Source: Agapanthus africanus
Lineage: Eukaryota; Streptophyta; Magnoliopsida; Asparagales; Amaryllidaceae
Assembly: GCA_030015575.1 (NCBI GenBank)
Contig: CM057337.1
Span: 293,904,044 to 293,968,043 of the forward strand
Length of the DNA: 64,000 nt
Direction: 5' to 3'
Numbering within the stretch: position 1 is the first letter of the stretch; each line of letters starts with the position of its first letter. This document shows positions 1 to 10,974 of this stretch, one piece after another. The notes below the pieces were generated by a model. It did no database searches. It saw nothing but the letters and a program-made list of their open reading frames with translations, and had not been told where the DNA came from. The translations under genes were made by a program, and so were the position numbers.

Positions 1-1867
1 TTTTGTAGATCCATTTGCATCCAACGGGTTTTACCCCAGGTGGAGCAATATCCAAGGTCCACACTTTATTGGCGTACATGGACTCCATTTCGGATTGCAT
101 TGCTTCCTGCCACTTATCAGAGTCCCTACTGATAATGGCCTGCCTGAAACTGGTAGGGTCATCTTCTTCCAAGATGCAATCCTCTCGATCCCCGTCAATG
201 AGAAAACCGTAGTATCTCTCGGGCGGATGAGAAATCCTACCAGATCTGCGGAGTGGCTGAGGTTCGTTTGGGGTTATTGAATCTAGCGGTTCCTCCAAAT
301 TTTCAGTTATATTTTGTGGTCGCTGAATTTCTTCCAGTTCTATCGAACTCCCACTAGTTTCTTTTGCAAGAAACTCCCTTTCTAAAAAGGTAGCGTGGCG
401 AGATACAAACACCTTCTGTTCCTCAGTGTGGTAGAACAGATATCCTAGTGAGTCTTTAGGATATCCCACAAATTTACACAGAACTGACCGTGCCTCTAGC
501 TTGTCCGGTTTCTGTGTTTTCACATAGGCCGGACAACCCCATATCTTAAATCGCTTAAGATACGGATTTCTTCCACTCCATATTTCATATGGAGTCTTAG
601 GCACTGATTTGGATGGAACATAATTCAATAGGTATGCCGCTGTCTGAAGCGCATGTCCCCAAAATGAAAGAGGCAACTCAGCACTACTCATCATGGAGCG
701 AACCATATCCAATAGGGTACGATTCCTCCGCTCCGAAACACCGTTGTGCTGTGGTGTATAAGGAGGAGTAAGCTGAGAGAGAATACCATTCTCTTTTAAG
801 TAATCTAGGAATTCCGTGCTTAAGTACTCCCCTCCTCTATCAGACCGGAGGATCTTGATACTTTTGCCAATCTGGTTCTCTACTTCCTTTCTGAATTCCT
901 TGAATTTCACAAAAGCTTCAGATTTGTGTTTCATCAGATACACATATCCGAACCTAAGGAGATCGTCAGTGAATGTGATGAAGTAAGAGAACCCACCCCT
1001 TGCATATGTAGACATTGAACCACATACATCACTGTGTATGAGTCCCAAGAGCTCTGCTGCTCTTTCTCCATGTCCGGTGAACGGAGATTTGGTCATCTTC
1101 CCTTTGAGACAAGACTGACAAGTTTCATAAGATGAAAACTCGAACGCATTCAAGAGTCCATCTTTATGCAACTTACTCAGTCTTTTCTCTCCGATATGAC
1201 CAAGTCTACAATGCCACAAGTAGGATTCATTCGTATCTGAATTCTTCCTCTTGCGTGTGTTTTATACATTGAGAACTGTATTCTGATTTAGAACGTAGAT
1301 ACCATTACACAGTGTACTCTCTGCAACCAGTACCTTATGAAGGTAAATGTTCATGATATTCTTTTCAAGAACAAAGTTATATCCATCTTTATCAAGTAAA
1401 GAAACTGATATGATGTTGCAAACCATGGAGGGTACATAGTAGCAATCGTTCAAAATCATAGTCTTGCCATTTGGCAATACTAGGTGATATTCACCGACGG
1501 CTGCCGCATTAACATGTGCTCCGTTCGCTACTCTGAGCGACATATCACCCGGTGCAACTTTCCTACTTTTTCTCAGTCCCTGCAATAAATTACAGATATG
1601 AGATCCTGATCCGGTATCAAGTACCTAGGAGGTAGGGCTGACCGTAAAACTGTTCTCAATTACAAGAACTCCTGAAGTAGATGCAAGACCATGCTTCTTC
1701 TTCAACTGGGTATCCTGGAAATCCATACAATCTCCTTTCCCATTCTCATACTTATGACTGTTGTCACAAGTTAGAGCTGAACCAACGTTCTCCAGCCCCG
1801 AATAAGAATTCGGATCGGTCAAGCGATACATTTTATTATCTTGATTAGGGCGTGAAATGGTTGCTAC
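1..1867 (-). pseudogene. pol: copia polyprotein (protease, integrase, start of RT), two nonsense mutations, truncated by window
   Basis: One minus-strand frame stays open from 1909 to the window edge except for two stops. The protease motif DTGSGSH follows directly after a TAG at 1625-1627, where the sister elements have TGG (Trp). A TAA sits at 1262-1264, between the protease and the integrase zinc finger. After it come the zinc-finger histidines (HCRLGH) and cysteines (CQSC), integrase core residues in HSDVCG, SDRGGEY and NGVSERRN, and the start of the RT domain (KWQEAMQSEME, then the GCKWIYK region at 1-20). No gag domain or CCHC knuckle precedes the protease. The position that is ATG in E2/E3 is ATT here, so translation from that site is not possible. 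Two stops in about 1.9 kb, with the frame otherwise kept, suggest fairly recent decay. Confidence 0.9.
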
Positions 1868-1893
1868 CTGGAGAGGGAGAAAAGAAACACTCA
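1868..1893 (-). other. Pyrimidine tract ending in AG (candidate splice acceptor)
   Basis: On the minus strand a run of C and T ends in CCAG immediately before GTAGCAACC, just upstream of the protease frame. The matching position in E2, E3 and E4 has the same tract and AG. Tract length differs between elements by 1-2 bases, so it is not a conserved reading frame. Splicing is inferred only. Confidence 0.45.
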
Positions 1894-2346
1894 GCGTATG
1901 CTCTTGCAAGATTAGATTGGTTTATTAATTTATCTAAACAGGATGTCTCCCACTGTTTCCTCAAATTCTTCTTAAAACCTTTTTAAAAGAAGAACTAGCC
2001 GGGATTTAATTCACGTCACAATACTTGCTTAACCTTTCAGCCAGGCTAGTGTCGGTACTTCCAGGGAGGTTTTCCAACGCTTTCGCGAAGTTCCTTAATT
2101 TAAGAACCTCTTTTCCCTGGGGGCGTAACCCCACTAACACCTTTCTAGGCACCTACTAGGTTTATAGCATTGATTGTTAAGTGAAATAATCTCCCGAGAG
2201 TAATCCAACTCATCAGCGGGATCGGGATCCAACTATCACCGTGTGATGACCTAGATGGAATCCACTCTAGTCACCACACTCCATAAGGTATGCTAAATCT
2301 GCAAGTTTCAGTACTTTTGAAACTCCCGATGTGATTTTTGCCCCTA

Positions 2347-2554
2347 GGACCCAAGTGATCTTGACGGAGTCAACAAATCAAAGAGTCCTAGTCAAGTTCA
2401 ACCTGTCATTATCTGGATTGCATTAAACCCACCCGCATAACCCTTGACGGAGTCAACAAGGTTATACGACTGTCCTAATCAATCCCATATACCGATACAA
2501 ACAAGCAGCACTTAGCTACCGTACACTACGTCTTGACGGAGTCAACAAACGCAG
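2347..2554 (-). other. Three-stem-loop array in E0 leader
   Basis: The core TTGACGGAGTCAA (plus strand) occurs three times, at 2361-2373, 2444-2456 and 2533-2545. Each core is itself an inverted repeat (TTGAC/GTCAA). Each is enclosed by a different outer stem: TGAT/ATCA inside AGGAC/GTCCT for the first; an 8-bp stem (minus-strand CGTATAAC with GTTATGCG, one G-U) for the second; CTGCGT with ACGTAG (one G-U) for the third. The same array occurs in E1-E4 with other stem sequences. Confidence 0.7.
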
Positions 2555-2689
2555 CACGAATACTAAGTGTTGCATGTAAGAAATGACGGAGGGCTACGGC
2601 TGGGTTTTTGGCGAAAATCCCGTTAACGTAATGAACTTGATATCATTGAAGGAACCTGGTAATCTTTTTGAAAATATAGTGGCGAAAAC

Positions 2690-2925
2690 ATTTGCTAAAG
2701 AGGTCACTCCCTGCGAAGGGATCTCGGCTCTTTCCTCGTCGAATGAGGTGCAGGATATTCCAAACTGAATACCTCGATGCAAAGCAAGAATAATCGACTA
2801 TAGCGAAGTTATTACCCTGATGCAAACTTTTGTCCAAGGGGTCACTCCCGATGAAGGGATCTCGGCCCTTGCCTCGTCGACTGAGGTGCAGGGCATTCAT
2901 AACCGAATACCTCGATGCAAAACAA
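2690..2925 (-). repeat. Two-copy tandem repeat in E0 leader
   Basis: Two diverged copies of a unit of about 125 bp each contain a CCTC-ATTCGAC-GAGG type hairpin and a GGGATC/GGGAGTGAC block, followed by gatgcaaa. The same pair of repeats lies at the equivalent leader position in E1, E2, E3 and E4. Confidence 0.7.
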
Positions 2926-3904
2926 AAATGAACGTCCTTGCAATAACAGCTTTTTGAAAAACTTGTTCCAACAACGTCTTTTTGGTTTATTTTCTTGCAT
3001 TAGTTCTTTTAATGCGTCCCATCATTTAAATCCTACCATTGCAGAAAACAACCAAAATATGACGTATGCTTATGCCATTCGCATTCGCCACTGGGCCCCG
3101 TCATCACCCGTTAGGTTACTTAACTAACGACAGAGCAGGGGCTGGGCTAGCGCGGCTGTAAAACATAAGCAACGCCTAAATAGTTATTATATATATATAT
3201 ACAGCAATGATAGCCAATCCAGATCACAGATGAACACTTTGGATATACTAGGAACCCGCGATTCGTTCGAGCCTGCAACGAAAAGCGGATTACACGGTCG
3301 CGATGAATAGCCAATACCCCACCCAAGACCCCTACGGGTGCGGCAAACTACCCGCCAAGTACCCGAAGCGAATCAACCTCCCTCAACGCCGTGAGTAGGC
3401 CACTCGGCACTTCGAGATACCCGGTAGTTTGTGCACCCCCTCCATGGGTCTATCCTAGGAGCAAAAACAGTAAAAAGAATTATACAATGACGGCTACAAC
3501 CCCGACCCGGTTGTGCGGCCATACAAATAATATTACATCAATTTATAAATTTATTACATGAATGAAAGAAAAAGAAACTCTCATCTCACATCCACCCCGG
3601 CTATTCATCCGCGACAATCCAACGAGTTCATATACACATACCACCAACAACACAGATCACAGATGTGTATAACCCCCACTAATCGGCGTATAGCGATTAG
3701 TAGACGTTCAATACACATATAACATTACAGATATAACCTTTATAGTCAAAGTGTGTTGAAGTTCGGAAAAAAAATACGGATTTATAGGCCCTGAAAAATA
3801 AATCTCTATTCTGGAAAATCTGGGCACATACAAACCATCTTAAAAATCCTAAAACCAAGTCAGAAATACACTGCACCAAAATCGACACAGTGACTCACCA
3901 AGAT

Positions 3905-3952
3905 GGCCGCGGTTCCGCGGCAATAGCTTGCTATTGCCGCGGAACAGCGGCC
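3905..3952 (-). other. GC-rich leader hairpin, 23-bp stem
   Basis: Arms 3905-3927 and 3930-3952 are complementary over 23 bp with one mismatch. The core is GCGGTTCCGCGGC against GCCGCGGAAC. It lies about 200 bases downstream of the primer-binding site. Equivalent hairpins with different arm sequence occur at the same place in E1-E4. Confidence 0.8.
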
Positions 3953-4146
3953 CTTTGGTCGAGTTGCTGGCTCGTTTTTGGTGGCTTTCTTCTAAAAACC
4001 CTAAGATGATTTTTGGAGTATGACAAATTTTGTTTTGACCAGAAAATTTTTTAACAGAAACTGAGGGTTTTCGAAACTCAGTTTTTCGATTTTTCCGTTT
4101 CGAACTTCGATACACTTCACTACCTAGCTAGTTTATGTTTAACCTG

Positions 4147-4158
4147 GCTCTGATACCA
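4147..4158 (-). other. Primer-binding site of E0 (initiator tRNA-Met type)
   Basis: The minus strand reads TGGTATCAGAGC, the standard plant copia site complementary to the 3' end of initiator tRNA-Met. It begins one base inside the LTR end. Confidence 0.95.
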
Positions 4159-4159
4159 C

Positions 4160-6248
4160 TGTTAGGTCCACGTTACCTCTCCCGGTACTTTCGGGGTTGC
4201 GGAAACGGTAAAACAAAAATTTTCTGGAATTGGCAACATGGACCGTAAAAGCCGGATCTTTGCTAAACAATACACTAGCATCCTAACTAGAGATTTATCT
4301 ACTCGGTTAGGGGTTATACCACAACTTGAACTCCTTCTCTTCTTGTTGTTCTTCTTCTTTCTTGCTCTTTGTAGTAGCTTGAATGGCTTCCCCTCCTCGT
4401 CTCCTCTTTGCCGAAGATAGATCCACCTGAGGGCTTCATCCTTGGGCTCCTTTCTCGATCTTGAGAGAACTAAGGTATTCGGCTTGCTAGACCTTCTACC
4501 TTAGAGTGAGTAGAGTGTGCTTTGGGGTGTTATATCTTCAAGGAGATGATTCTCAACACATGAGATTTTCTCTCCTTGAACTAGAGGAGGAAGAAGATGA
4601 AGTGAAGAGAGAGAAACAAAATGATAGAATGATATGGTATTTTTACAACCATAACATATATGTGATTTTCTAATAATAATATTAATTCAAAATGAAAAAG
4701 GTGATGGATGGATTGAAGAGACCATTAACATATCACAATAAATGAATTTTGCAAAGATCAAAGAACATCTAAAAAGGGTAATGATGATGGTCAATATTTC
4801 AAACCTAGTCAACTAGTCAACCATGGTCAACAAGTCAACAAACCCAACCATGACACAATTTCATTTAATTAATATTATTAATTGATAAATCACAAGATCA
4901 TTAGGGTTTGGAAAAAGACGACTGTCAACTGTGCATACACACCCGTTCCAAAACCCTAATGAACAAACTCTTCCTCCGTCTCAATCAACTGCGCATACAC
5001 ACCCGCATTCATGTTCCGAGAAACATGAACACAATGAGATAAAACTAACCCCAAAGCATATACTAGGATCCGGCTCAAACCAGAGCCCGCAAGTAATGAC
5101 TGTCCGGACACCAAACATGCACAAGTGCGCGGATGTGAACGAACCCTGTCGCAAAACCATGCGACCTCTACTCAGTTTTGCCCAAAGGCGAGTAACCCTC
5201 TGTGTGGGACTCTAAAGACTCGACACTACGCTGGCAGTGGGGTTAACCACAGACCGCAAGCGGCACTAGCTGTACGTAACGGTCCCCAGGTAGATGCCGA
5301 TAAGAAGACTGATGAGGTGAACCCATCCGAACTCCTACTGAGTCTATAAGTGACAATCTCCGTACAGTACGGTCTGTTCATCTGATACATCGCATGGCGG
5401 GCCTAGGGGGGCGGTAAACGTCAGTCCCCTAATAGCGGTACAAGTCGTGTCGGAGTGAAGCCCAATACACCCTGAGATAACACTGGAAACCTACCAGTAT
5501 ATCTCGCTTGCCCTGGCCAGGGACTACTCGTGTAATGGCTCTCCTAGACACAGCGCGATGTCAACCCCCAATACCGGGAGATACGAATCCTGTCTAACCG
5601 TCACTGCCTCCAAGTGCTTCGGGACTGCTCCCAACTACTACCTGTTTGCACGACTCAGTAGAGCCGTGGTAGGGTAGTAATCAAAGAACAGTGGGAACAC
5701 ACTCGAGGCGAAGTGACAGTGTCAAGTCTGTGGACTAAGCTGTACTCATGTCACCTGGGAACTGATAACTGACGATAGGTATAATACCAACCATCAGTTC
5801 CCGACGAGTCCTGTCCAGTGTACTCGTAACCTAACGAGCACCCGCATACTATCTCAAGTACGACGTACCGACGGCTGTGGGACAGACCGTCTCCCATGCT
5901 GGGATGAGAAGCGCATACGCTAGTCTACTCCGGAGTATCGATGCCCTAACTCGATACTCCCACGACTAGGGACGTGTATAAGGATGTGCTTGTAGATTAC
6001 CCAGCCCCCACGAGTGTGATCGCCATCACAACGCCGGTAATCAAGCAAAGATCATAAGGGCTCTACTAATGCGTATAGGTGATATAATAAATAAACACAC
6101 ATGTACATATTAAAGCAGAGACAAACCAAGTAGCATACTACTATATTGAGCAAGATTGTCTGTACAACTGTGAATATCCCAAGCTTCCATCAAGTAATAT
6201 ACATACTAGTATGATACAGTAATGGCCTCTAGGGCATATACACTAACA
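4160..6248 (-). repeat. 5' LTR of E0 (2089 bp)
   Basis: On the minus strand the LTR starts TGTTAGTGTATATGCCC and ends GGACCTAACA next to the primer-binding site, so it has the usual TG...CA ends. Its first 35 bases and scattered later blocks match the LTRs of E1-E4. It also resembles the E5 LTR. The short U3 reading frame seen in some other LTRs is interrupted here. Confidence 0.92.
4808..4838 (-). promoter_or_regulatory. Cluster of four W-box cores in E0 LTR
   Basis: The plus strand carries GTCAA at 4808, 4816, 4826 and 4834. Read in the element's sense these are four TTGAC cores followed by C or T, the WRKY-factor W-box. The E5 LTR has three TTGAC cores at the corresponding place (about 61379-61417). 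Binding is inferred. Confidence 0.5.
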
Positions 6249-6291
6249 AAATGATTGTTAGTTATATGTATGCCCTAGAGGCCATTACTGT
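6216..6291. repeat. Head-to-head LTR ends forming a large inverted repeat
   Basis: The E0 LTR start (arm 6216-6248) and the E1 LTR start (arm 6256-6291) face each other across 7 bp. The arms are nearly complementary over about 33 bp. E1 inserted within a few bases of E0's end. Confidence 0.85.
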
Positions 6292-8463
6292 ACATTGGAT
6301 GTATATTGTAGTGGATGCTGGAACATATATAGGTAGGACTTTCTTGCTCGACATGATAGTACGCTATCTGGTTGCTCTTTATCTTAACATGTATGCTTTC
6401 TGTCTCTCTGATTACATGTTGATAAAGCCCTTAGGATGTGTACTCGACTACCAGGACTATGATGTAGATCATACTAGTGGGGCCTGGGTAGTCCATGAGT
6501 ACATCCTTGAAATGTTCCTAGTCGTGGGAATATCGAGACGGGGCATCGATATTCCAGAGTAGACTAGCGCATATCTTCTCGACCCATGCGATGGGCGATG
6601 GATGATCCCATATCCATTAGTGTTTGACATCGAAGATGGTATGCGGATGCTCAGTGGAGACTGGGTACACTGAACGGACTCGCCGAGAACTCCCAGATGG
6701 TATTATACCTCACGTCAGATGGCAGTTCTCTGGTGACACTGGTACAGCTTAGTCTGTTGACCCGAGATCGTCATAGAGTCTTGTGTGTCTCCCACTGTGC
6801 TTTGATTTCCACCCTACCACGGCTCTACTGAGTTGTGCAAACAGGTGGTTTTTGGGTACAGTCCCGATTCACATGGAGGCAATGAGCGATAGGAGGGGAT
6901 TCGTCTCTCCCGGTATTGGGGGTTGATGTTGTGCTATGCTCGACTGGCCATAACAGGAAATCCCTGGCCAGGGTTGCAGTGATATACTAGTAAGAGTTAT
7001 CTGTAGTTTCACGAATGTTATGGACCTCAAGTCGGCATGACTTATCGAGCTATTGGGGTCTGACGTTTACCACCCCTAGGCGAGATATGCGACATATCAG
7101 ACGATCAGACCGGACTGTACGGTAAGTGTTACTGGTTGGATTCACAGGAGTGTGAGCGGACTTGCTCATCGATCTTCTGATCGCTCAATACCCGGGTGGC
7201 CGTTACGTTTAGCAGACCGCTTGCGTCTTGTGGGTGCTTGATATGATCATCATCCGCTACCGGCGTATTGACGAGTCTTTAGAGTCCTACACAGAGGTTT
7301 CCTGGCTCAAGCGAAACGAAATAGGAGCGCATATGAGATATGTGCGGGACCGAGAATAATGCGTGTATGTGATACCGTATTTCATTCTCGCGATGAATGT
7401 GTCGAATGGTTGTATGCGATATAACCTAGTTATCGAATCAAGGATTGAATCGATAAGCCGATACATTGGATACTAGCCGGTTATATGCGACATGACCGGA
7501 TCATTGAATCAAGTGTTGATTTAATGATTTAATGTATAATTATATATTTGATATATTACTTTGCATTAACTAGTATTGGTTCACTTTAAATGGATTTACT
7601 CACTTGGTTTGTGCACATTGCATATGTGATATATTTTGTGCACATGATTGTATCATGTTTGATGATACATGCAAGCTAGGGTTAGTGTAAAGAATTAGAC
7701 CATGGTTAAGATTATGATTAGGGTTTTCTTTTTTCTTATTTATTTATTTATTTATTTTGGAAAAAGATGAGAAAAGAATGATTGCTATTTTTGTTTGCTA
7801 GTTGAAGATTCTTGAAGCTTTGAATTAGTCCACCATTCTTGTCTCATCCTTAACCCTAACCATTCAAGTTAACCATGGTCCATTCTCTACAACTAACCAA
7901 GGGTTAGTAAATGATAAGTATTGATTTATTTATCATTTACATAATACTTATCATATTCTTTTCTTCATCTTCTTCTTCTTCCTCCATGAGAAGAAAGCTT
8001 GCTACATCAATGGTGATTGATGAAAAAGTGTGTGAAATCCAAATCTAAAGTCTACCCACTTCCTATTTCTTCATCCTCTACCTCATGCCAAGTAGTATAG
8101 GGTGTTTCCTTCACAAGTTTTCTTGACTTGGTGAAGTTGGAGCTTGATCTAGCGATGCCTCGACGTAGATCATCTTCGGCATCGTCGTCGATGACCTAGC
8201 CCGTTTTTCTCCGATGAAGCCGACGCTAGAGCCCAAGATATGGTTTGGACAGCGAGGGGACTTCATCACGGAGCTTAGGAGGTGGTGGAATGGATCTACA
8301 AAGGTTGTAGCCCCTTTCCTTTAGCTATATTTCCGTTTACTTGCTTGCTTCGCCTATTTATCTAGTTAACGATCCGTATTAGGGTTAATAGGCACTTGTA
8401 AAATTTCAATTGGCCATGTTTGATCACTTGTGCGACTCCATTAGAGTGCCTAGGAACCCTACA
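6256..8463 (+). repeat. 5' LTR of E1
   Basis: It runs from TGTTAGTTATATGTATGCCC to CCTAGGAACCCTACA directly before the primer-binding site. It contains a TTTA microsatellite near 7737-7760, AACCCTAA-type motifs, and a heat-shock element at 7804-7816. A small frame from about 6268 to 6562 would encode a hydrophobic peptide, but it is not kept in all family LTRs, so I do not call it a gene. Confidence 0.95.
7804..7816 (+). promoter_or_regulatory. Perfect three-module heat-shock element in E1 LTR
   Basis: GAA-ga-TTC-tt-GAA matches the HSF-binding consensus (alternating GAA and TTC every 5 bp). A fourth, imperfect module (TTt) follows. The 3' LTR and the hybrid LTR at 20496 carry the same motif. 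Confidence 0.6.
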
Positions 8464-8464
8464 G

Positions 8465-8476
8465 TGGTATCAGAGC
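8465..8476 (+). other. Primer-binding site of E1
   Basis: TGGTATCAGAGC lies one base after the LTR end and is complementary to initiator tRNA-Met. Confidence 0.95.
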
Positions 8477-8663
8477 CTAGCTAGAGCCTTAGGCGAAGTC
8501 CCGACGGAATTAGAAGTCCGATCGACCCAAAACCCAAGCCTAAAAATGCTCTCTGGACTTTTTTGAAAAACGTGGTTTTTTGTATATTAAAAATATTCAG
8601 AAAAATCAGCAGGAAGATATAAGGGTTACTGTAAAATTCGAGGGTGTGATTCCATAAAGGAGG

Positions 8664-8707
8664 CGCGGATCCGCGGCCTTACAGGAGGCTCATGCGGCGG
8701 ATCCGCG
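8664..8707 (+). other. GC-rich leader hairpin of E1
   Basis: Arms CGCGGATCCGCGGC (8664-8677) and GCGGCGGATCCGCG (8694-8707) pair with one mismatch around a 16-base loop. Where E2 pairs GGAACC with GGTTCC, E1 pairs GGATCC with GGATCC, so pairing survives a sequence change on both arms. Confidence 0.7.
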
Positions 8708-8908
8708 ACCCTTTTGTCTTTTTGTGCATCCTATTTTGCACAGTAATTCGTAGTTGTCTGTTCTGGTTTTCCTGGGGATTTTTTATAATTTTTCCAGAGT
8801 TGCATTTTCTGGGTTGTATTGGGAACTCGGTGTATCGATCGGATTGTCTAATTTTGTCGGTGTGTTTTTCAGGATAAATCTTAGAATATGTTAAAAATTT
8901 CGACCGGA

Positions 8909-8916
8909 TATAAATA
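8909..8916 (+). promoter_or_regulatory. TATA-like box inside the leader
   Basis: TATAAATA follows CGACCGGA and is kept in E2 (29244), E3 (37631) and E4 (48264). E0 has TATAAAGG at a comparable place (plus 3737-3744, minus strand). A second, internal start site is only a possibility. Confidence 0.35.
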
Positions 8917-9051
8917 CCCACTTTTTCCCCTGCCGGGAAATTTCCAATTGTTGGATTTTTCCGTAGTTTAACGACGTTCTAAGTAGTGCAAGTAACGCGA
9001 TGGACCCTCTAGAAGACAACAAACCTTAACTCGATTATGTGACCGTCTTGA

Positions 9052-9083
9052 ACTGCCCTTTGAACCTTCGGGTTTGAGGCAGT
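9052..9083 (+). other. UUCG-type hairpin in E1 leader
   Basis: ACTGCCC (9052-9058) faces a GGCAGT arm ending at 9083, with an inner stem GAACC-TTCG-GGTTT capped by a cUUCGg tetraloop. In E2 and E3 the outer stem is a perfect 7 bp. Confidence 0.6.
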
Positions 9084-9335
9084 ACGGCGTGCCACATGTG
9101 AGGCGTTGGCTTGACCCTTCTACGGCTGGACCGTTGGTACTGAGGCACGAACTGAATGTTGTTAGACTTATTTCATGTGTTGAGCTGTATCGGGAAAACT
9201 TGGGTGTTCGATTGTTCGATCGAAAAGTTTAGCATTTTCTATTTATCCGGAATGTGATACAATAATTGGAATTCGCAAATAGTTATGAGATAACGGAATG
9301 AATATTATAAACGTAGCAGTTTAGTCTCACTTGAT

Positions 9336-9615
9336 CGGTTGCCACGGAATTTTGATGTGATCAAAAGTCCGTCGCAATCACGTAGCGTACGCGGATACTC
9401 GCCGGGTAAACTTAATAGACAGCCTCACTCCATAGCCCCGACCAAGTGACTGTAGGAGAACCCCGTCGCCGAAAGCATCCGTTCGGGTGCTCGCGGCAGC
9501 GGTGTTCCGCCTTGGTGCACTTTGTCGACGGCGTCAGGGGTGCGGCCGCCTACTAAAGTTTGCGACGAGCATTCGATCAGAATGTCGGGAATCCTGTTGA
9601 ATTGCCTGACTTGAT
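9336..9615 (+). repeat. 280-bp leader module found only in E1 and E4
   Basis: This segment is bounded by the 7-bp direct repeat ACTTGAT (9329-9335 and 9609-9615). E2 and E3 have a single ACTTGAT-like junction and lack the segment. It contains a hairpin, TTTTGAT-gtg-ATCAAAA. It was either lost from E2/E3 through the short repeat or gained in E1/E4. Confidence 0.7.
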
Positions 9616-10595
9616 ATTGAAAAGTGTTTTCGATAATGAGACTAAAATGCGGGGTTTATAATTGTTAGGCACGCGATGTCTAAAGAATTCATTTGATTAG
9701 GCATGTGATGTCTAAAGAGGTTGCGGATTCCAACTGTTGTAGTTTTACACTTTCTTTTCTGTGACCGTAAGTGTAATATGTGATATCGCCGGTTTCGTTG
9801 CTATATGTCAACGACAATTGGGATGCGCATATTTACTTACGTTGATGACATGTGATGTTCTGTGTTGCTGGATATGTTATATTGGATCGTCGTGTTTGAA
9901 TAGCCGGGGGGTTTTTATGTGAGATGAGTGTTTTTCATTTTCATTCATGTAAAAACTTGTATGTAATATTCTTTTATTGGGGCACTTCCAGGTTGCGGAT
10001 GTTGTCACCATTTGTATATTATTTACTTTTCTGCACTAGGATAGACCCAAGGAGGGGAGCACAAGTAACCGGGTTCTGGGGTCCAGTGGGAGACCATCTC
10101 GAGGAGTCGAGTCCGGGTCTCCTAACCCTAGAATTGGTAGGGTTGCTTGCCGCTCTCGTAGGGGTCTAGGGGTGTGGGATTGGCTATTCATCACGACCGT
10201 GGAATCCGTGTTTTATACTGGCTCGTATTGAAAACACGGACGTCCTAGTATATCCAATATTTCATATGTTTCTTCTGCTGTGATTTATCTGTGATGAGAT
10301 CATGTGATGTTCTGTGACAGATATTATATATAGTATATATGATATATTATATAGACGTTGCTTATGTTTTACACCCGCGCTAGCCCTGCCCCGCTCTGCC
10401 GTTAGTTACCTAACCTAACGGTGCAGACAGGACATCGAGGCGAATGCGGATGGCATAAGCGTACGTTATATTTATCTGTGATGTTTAGGTGGACATAAAT
10501 GATGGGATATTCATTAATGAGATTAATGAAAGAAAATAAACCTAACTGATGTTGTGGAATCGAATTTCAAAATAAAAACAGGTAGCTACAGTTCT

Positions 10596-10834
10596 TGCTT
10601 TGCATTGTGGTGTTCATTATAAAACATCCTGCACCTTATTCAATGAGGAAAGGACCGAGATCCTTTCACCGGGAGTGACTCCTTTAGCAATAACTGGCAG
10701 ATGCTACACACTCGGTTTGTATTTGATCGCTTCTATAGTTTCTGCTTTGCACAGTGATATATATGATATATCCCGCACCTCATTCGACGAGGAAAGGGCC
10801 GACGATCCCTTCACCGGGAGTGACCCCTTTAGCA
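10596..10834 (+). repeat. Two-copy repeat in E1 leader
   Basis: Two copies (about 10596-10690 and 10743-10834) each run from GCTTTGCA to CCTTTAGCAA and include a CCTC...GAGG hairpin and CACCGGGAGTGAC. Confidence 0.75.
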
Positions 10835-10974
10835 AAACTAGAAAAGCCTCAAAAACATTCCATTTAAAAACCATTTGATTCCGCAACGAGATCAAGTTCA
10901 AAGCGTTAAAGGTTTTCACAAAAACCATTCGCAACCCTCCGTCATTTTAGGAAGTAGAGTACTTAGTATTCGTG

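Larger units (their letters stand above)
1894..4146 (-). other. Non-coding structured leader of E0
   Basis: This stretch lies between the primer-binding site and the polyprotein. It has stops in all frames and no gag-like protein. Blocks align with the leaders of E1-E4: a GC-rich hairpin (3905-3952), a two-copy repeat (about 2690-2925), three stem-loops (2347-2554) and a small GAAA-loop hairpin (2078-2087). The block carrying the UUCG-type hairpin in E1-E4 appears to be missing. An extra hairpin absent from E1-E4 lies at about 2244-2282 (arms like GTGTGGTGAC and GTCATCACAC). Confidence 0.75.
1..6248 (-). mobile_element. Ty1/copia retrotransposon E0, 5' portion
   Basis: Read on the minus strand, this holds a 5' LTR (6248-4160), a primer-binding site, a leader of about 2.3 kb without a gag gene, and the start of a polyprotein that runs off the left edge of the window. 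The 3' LTR is outside the window. The LTR is related to those of E1-E4 but clearly diverged, so E0 is a separate subfamily. The bases beyond its 5' end (6249-6253, aaatg) would be one target-site duplication; the partner is not visible. Confidence 0.92.

Noticed and set aside
5310..5345. Possible hammerhead ribozyme (CTGATGAG ... CGAAC) in the E0 LTR, plus strand
   Set aside because: The second core lacks the required AAA run (CGAAC instead of CGAAAC), no cleavage-site stem III is convincing, and the motif is not kept in the related E5 LTR.
6268..6562. Hydrophobic reading frame of 87-103 codons at the start of the LTRs
   Set aside because: It recurs because the LTRs are alike. It is broken in both E4 LTRs and in E0, and lies in the U3 region, where no protein is expected.
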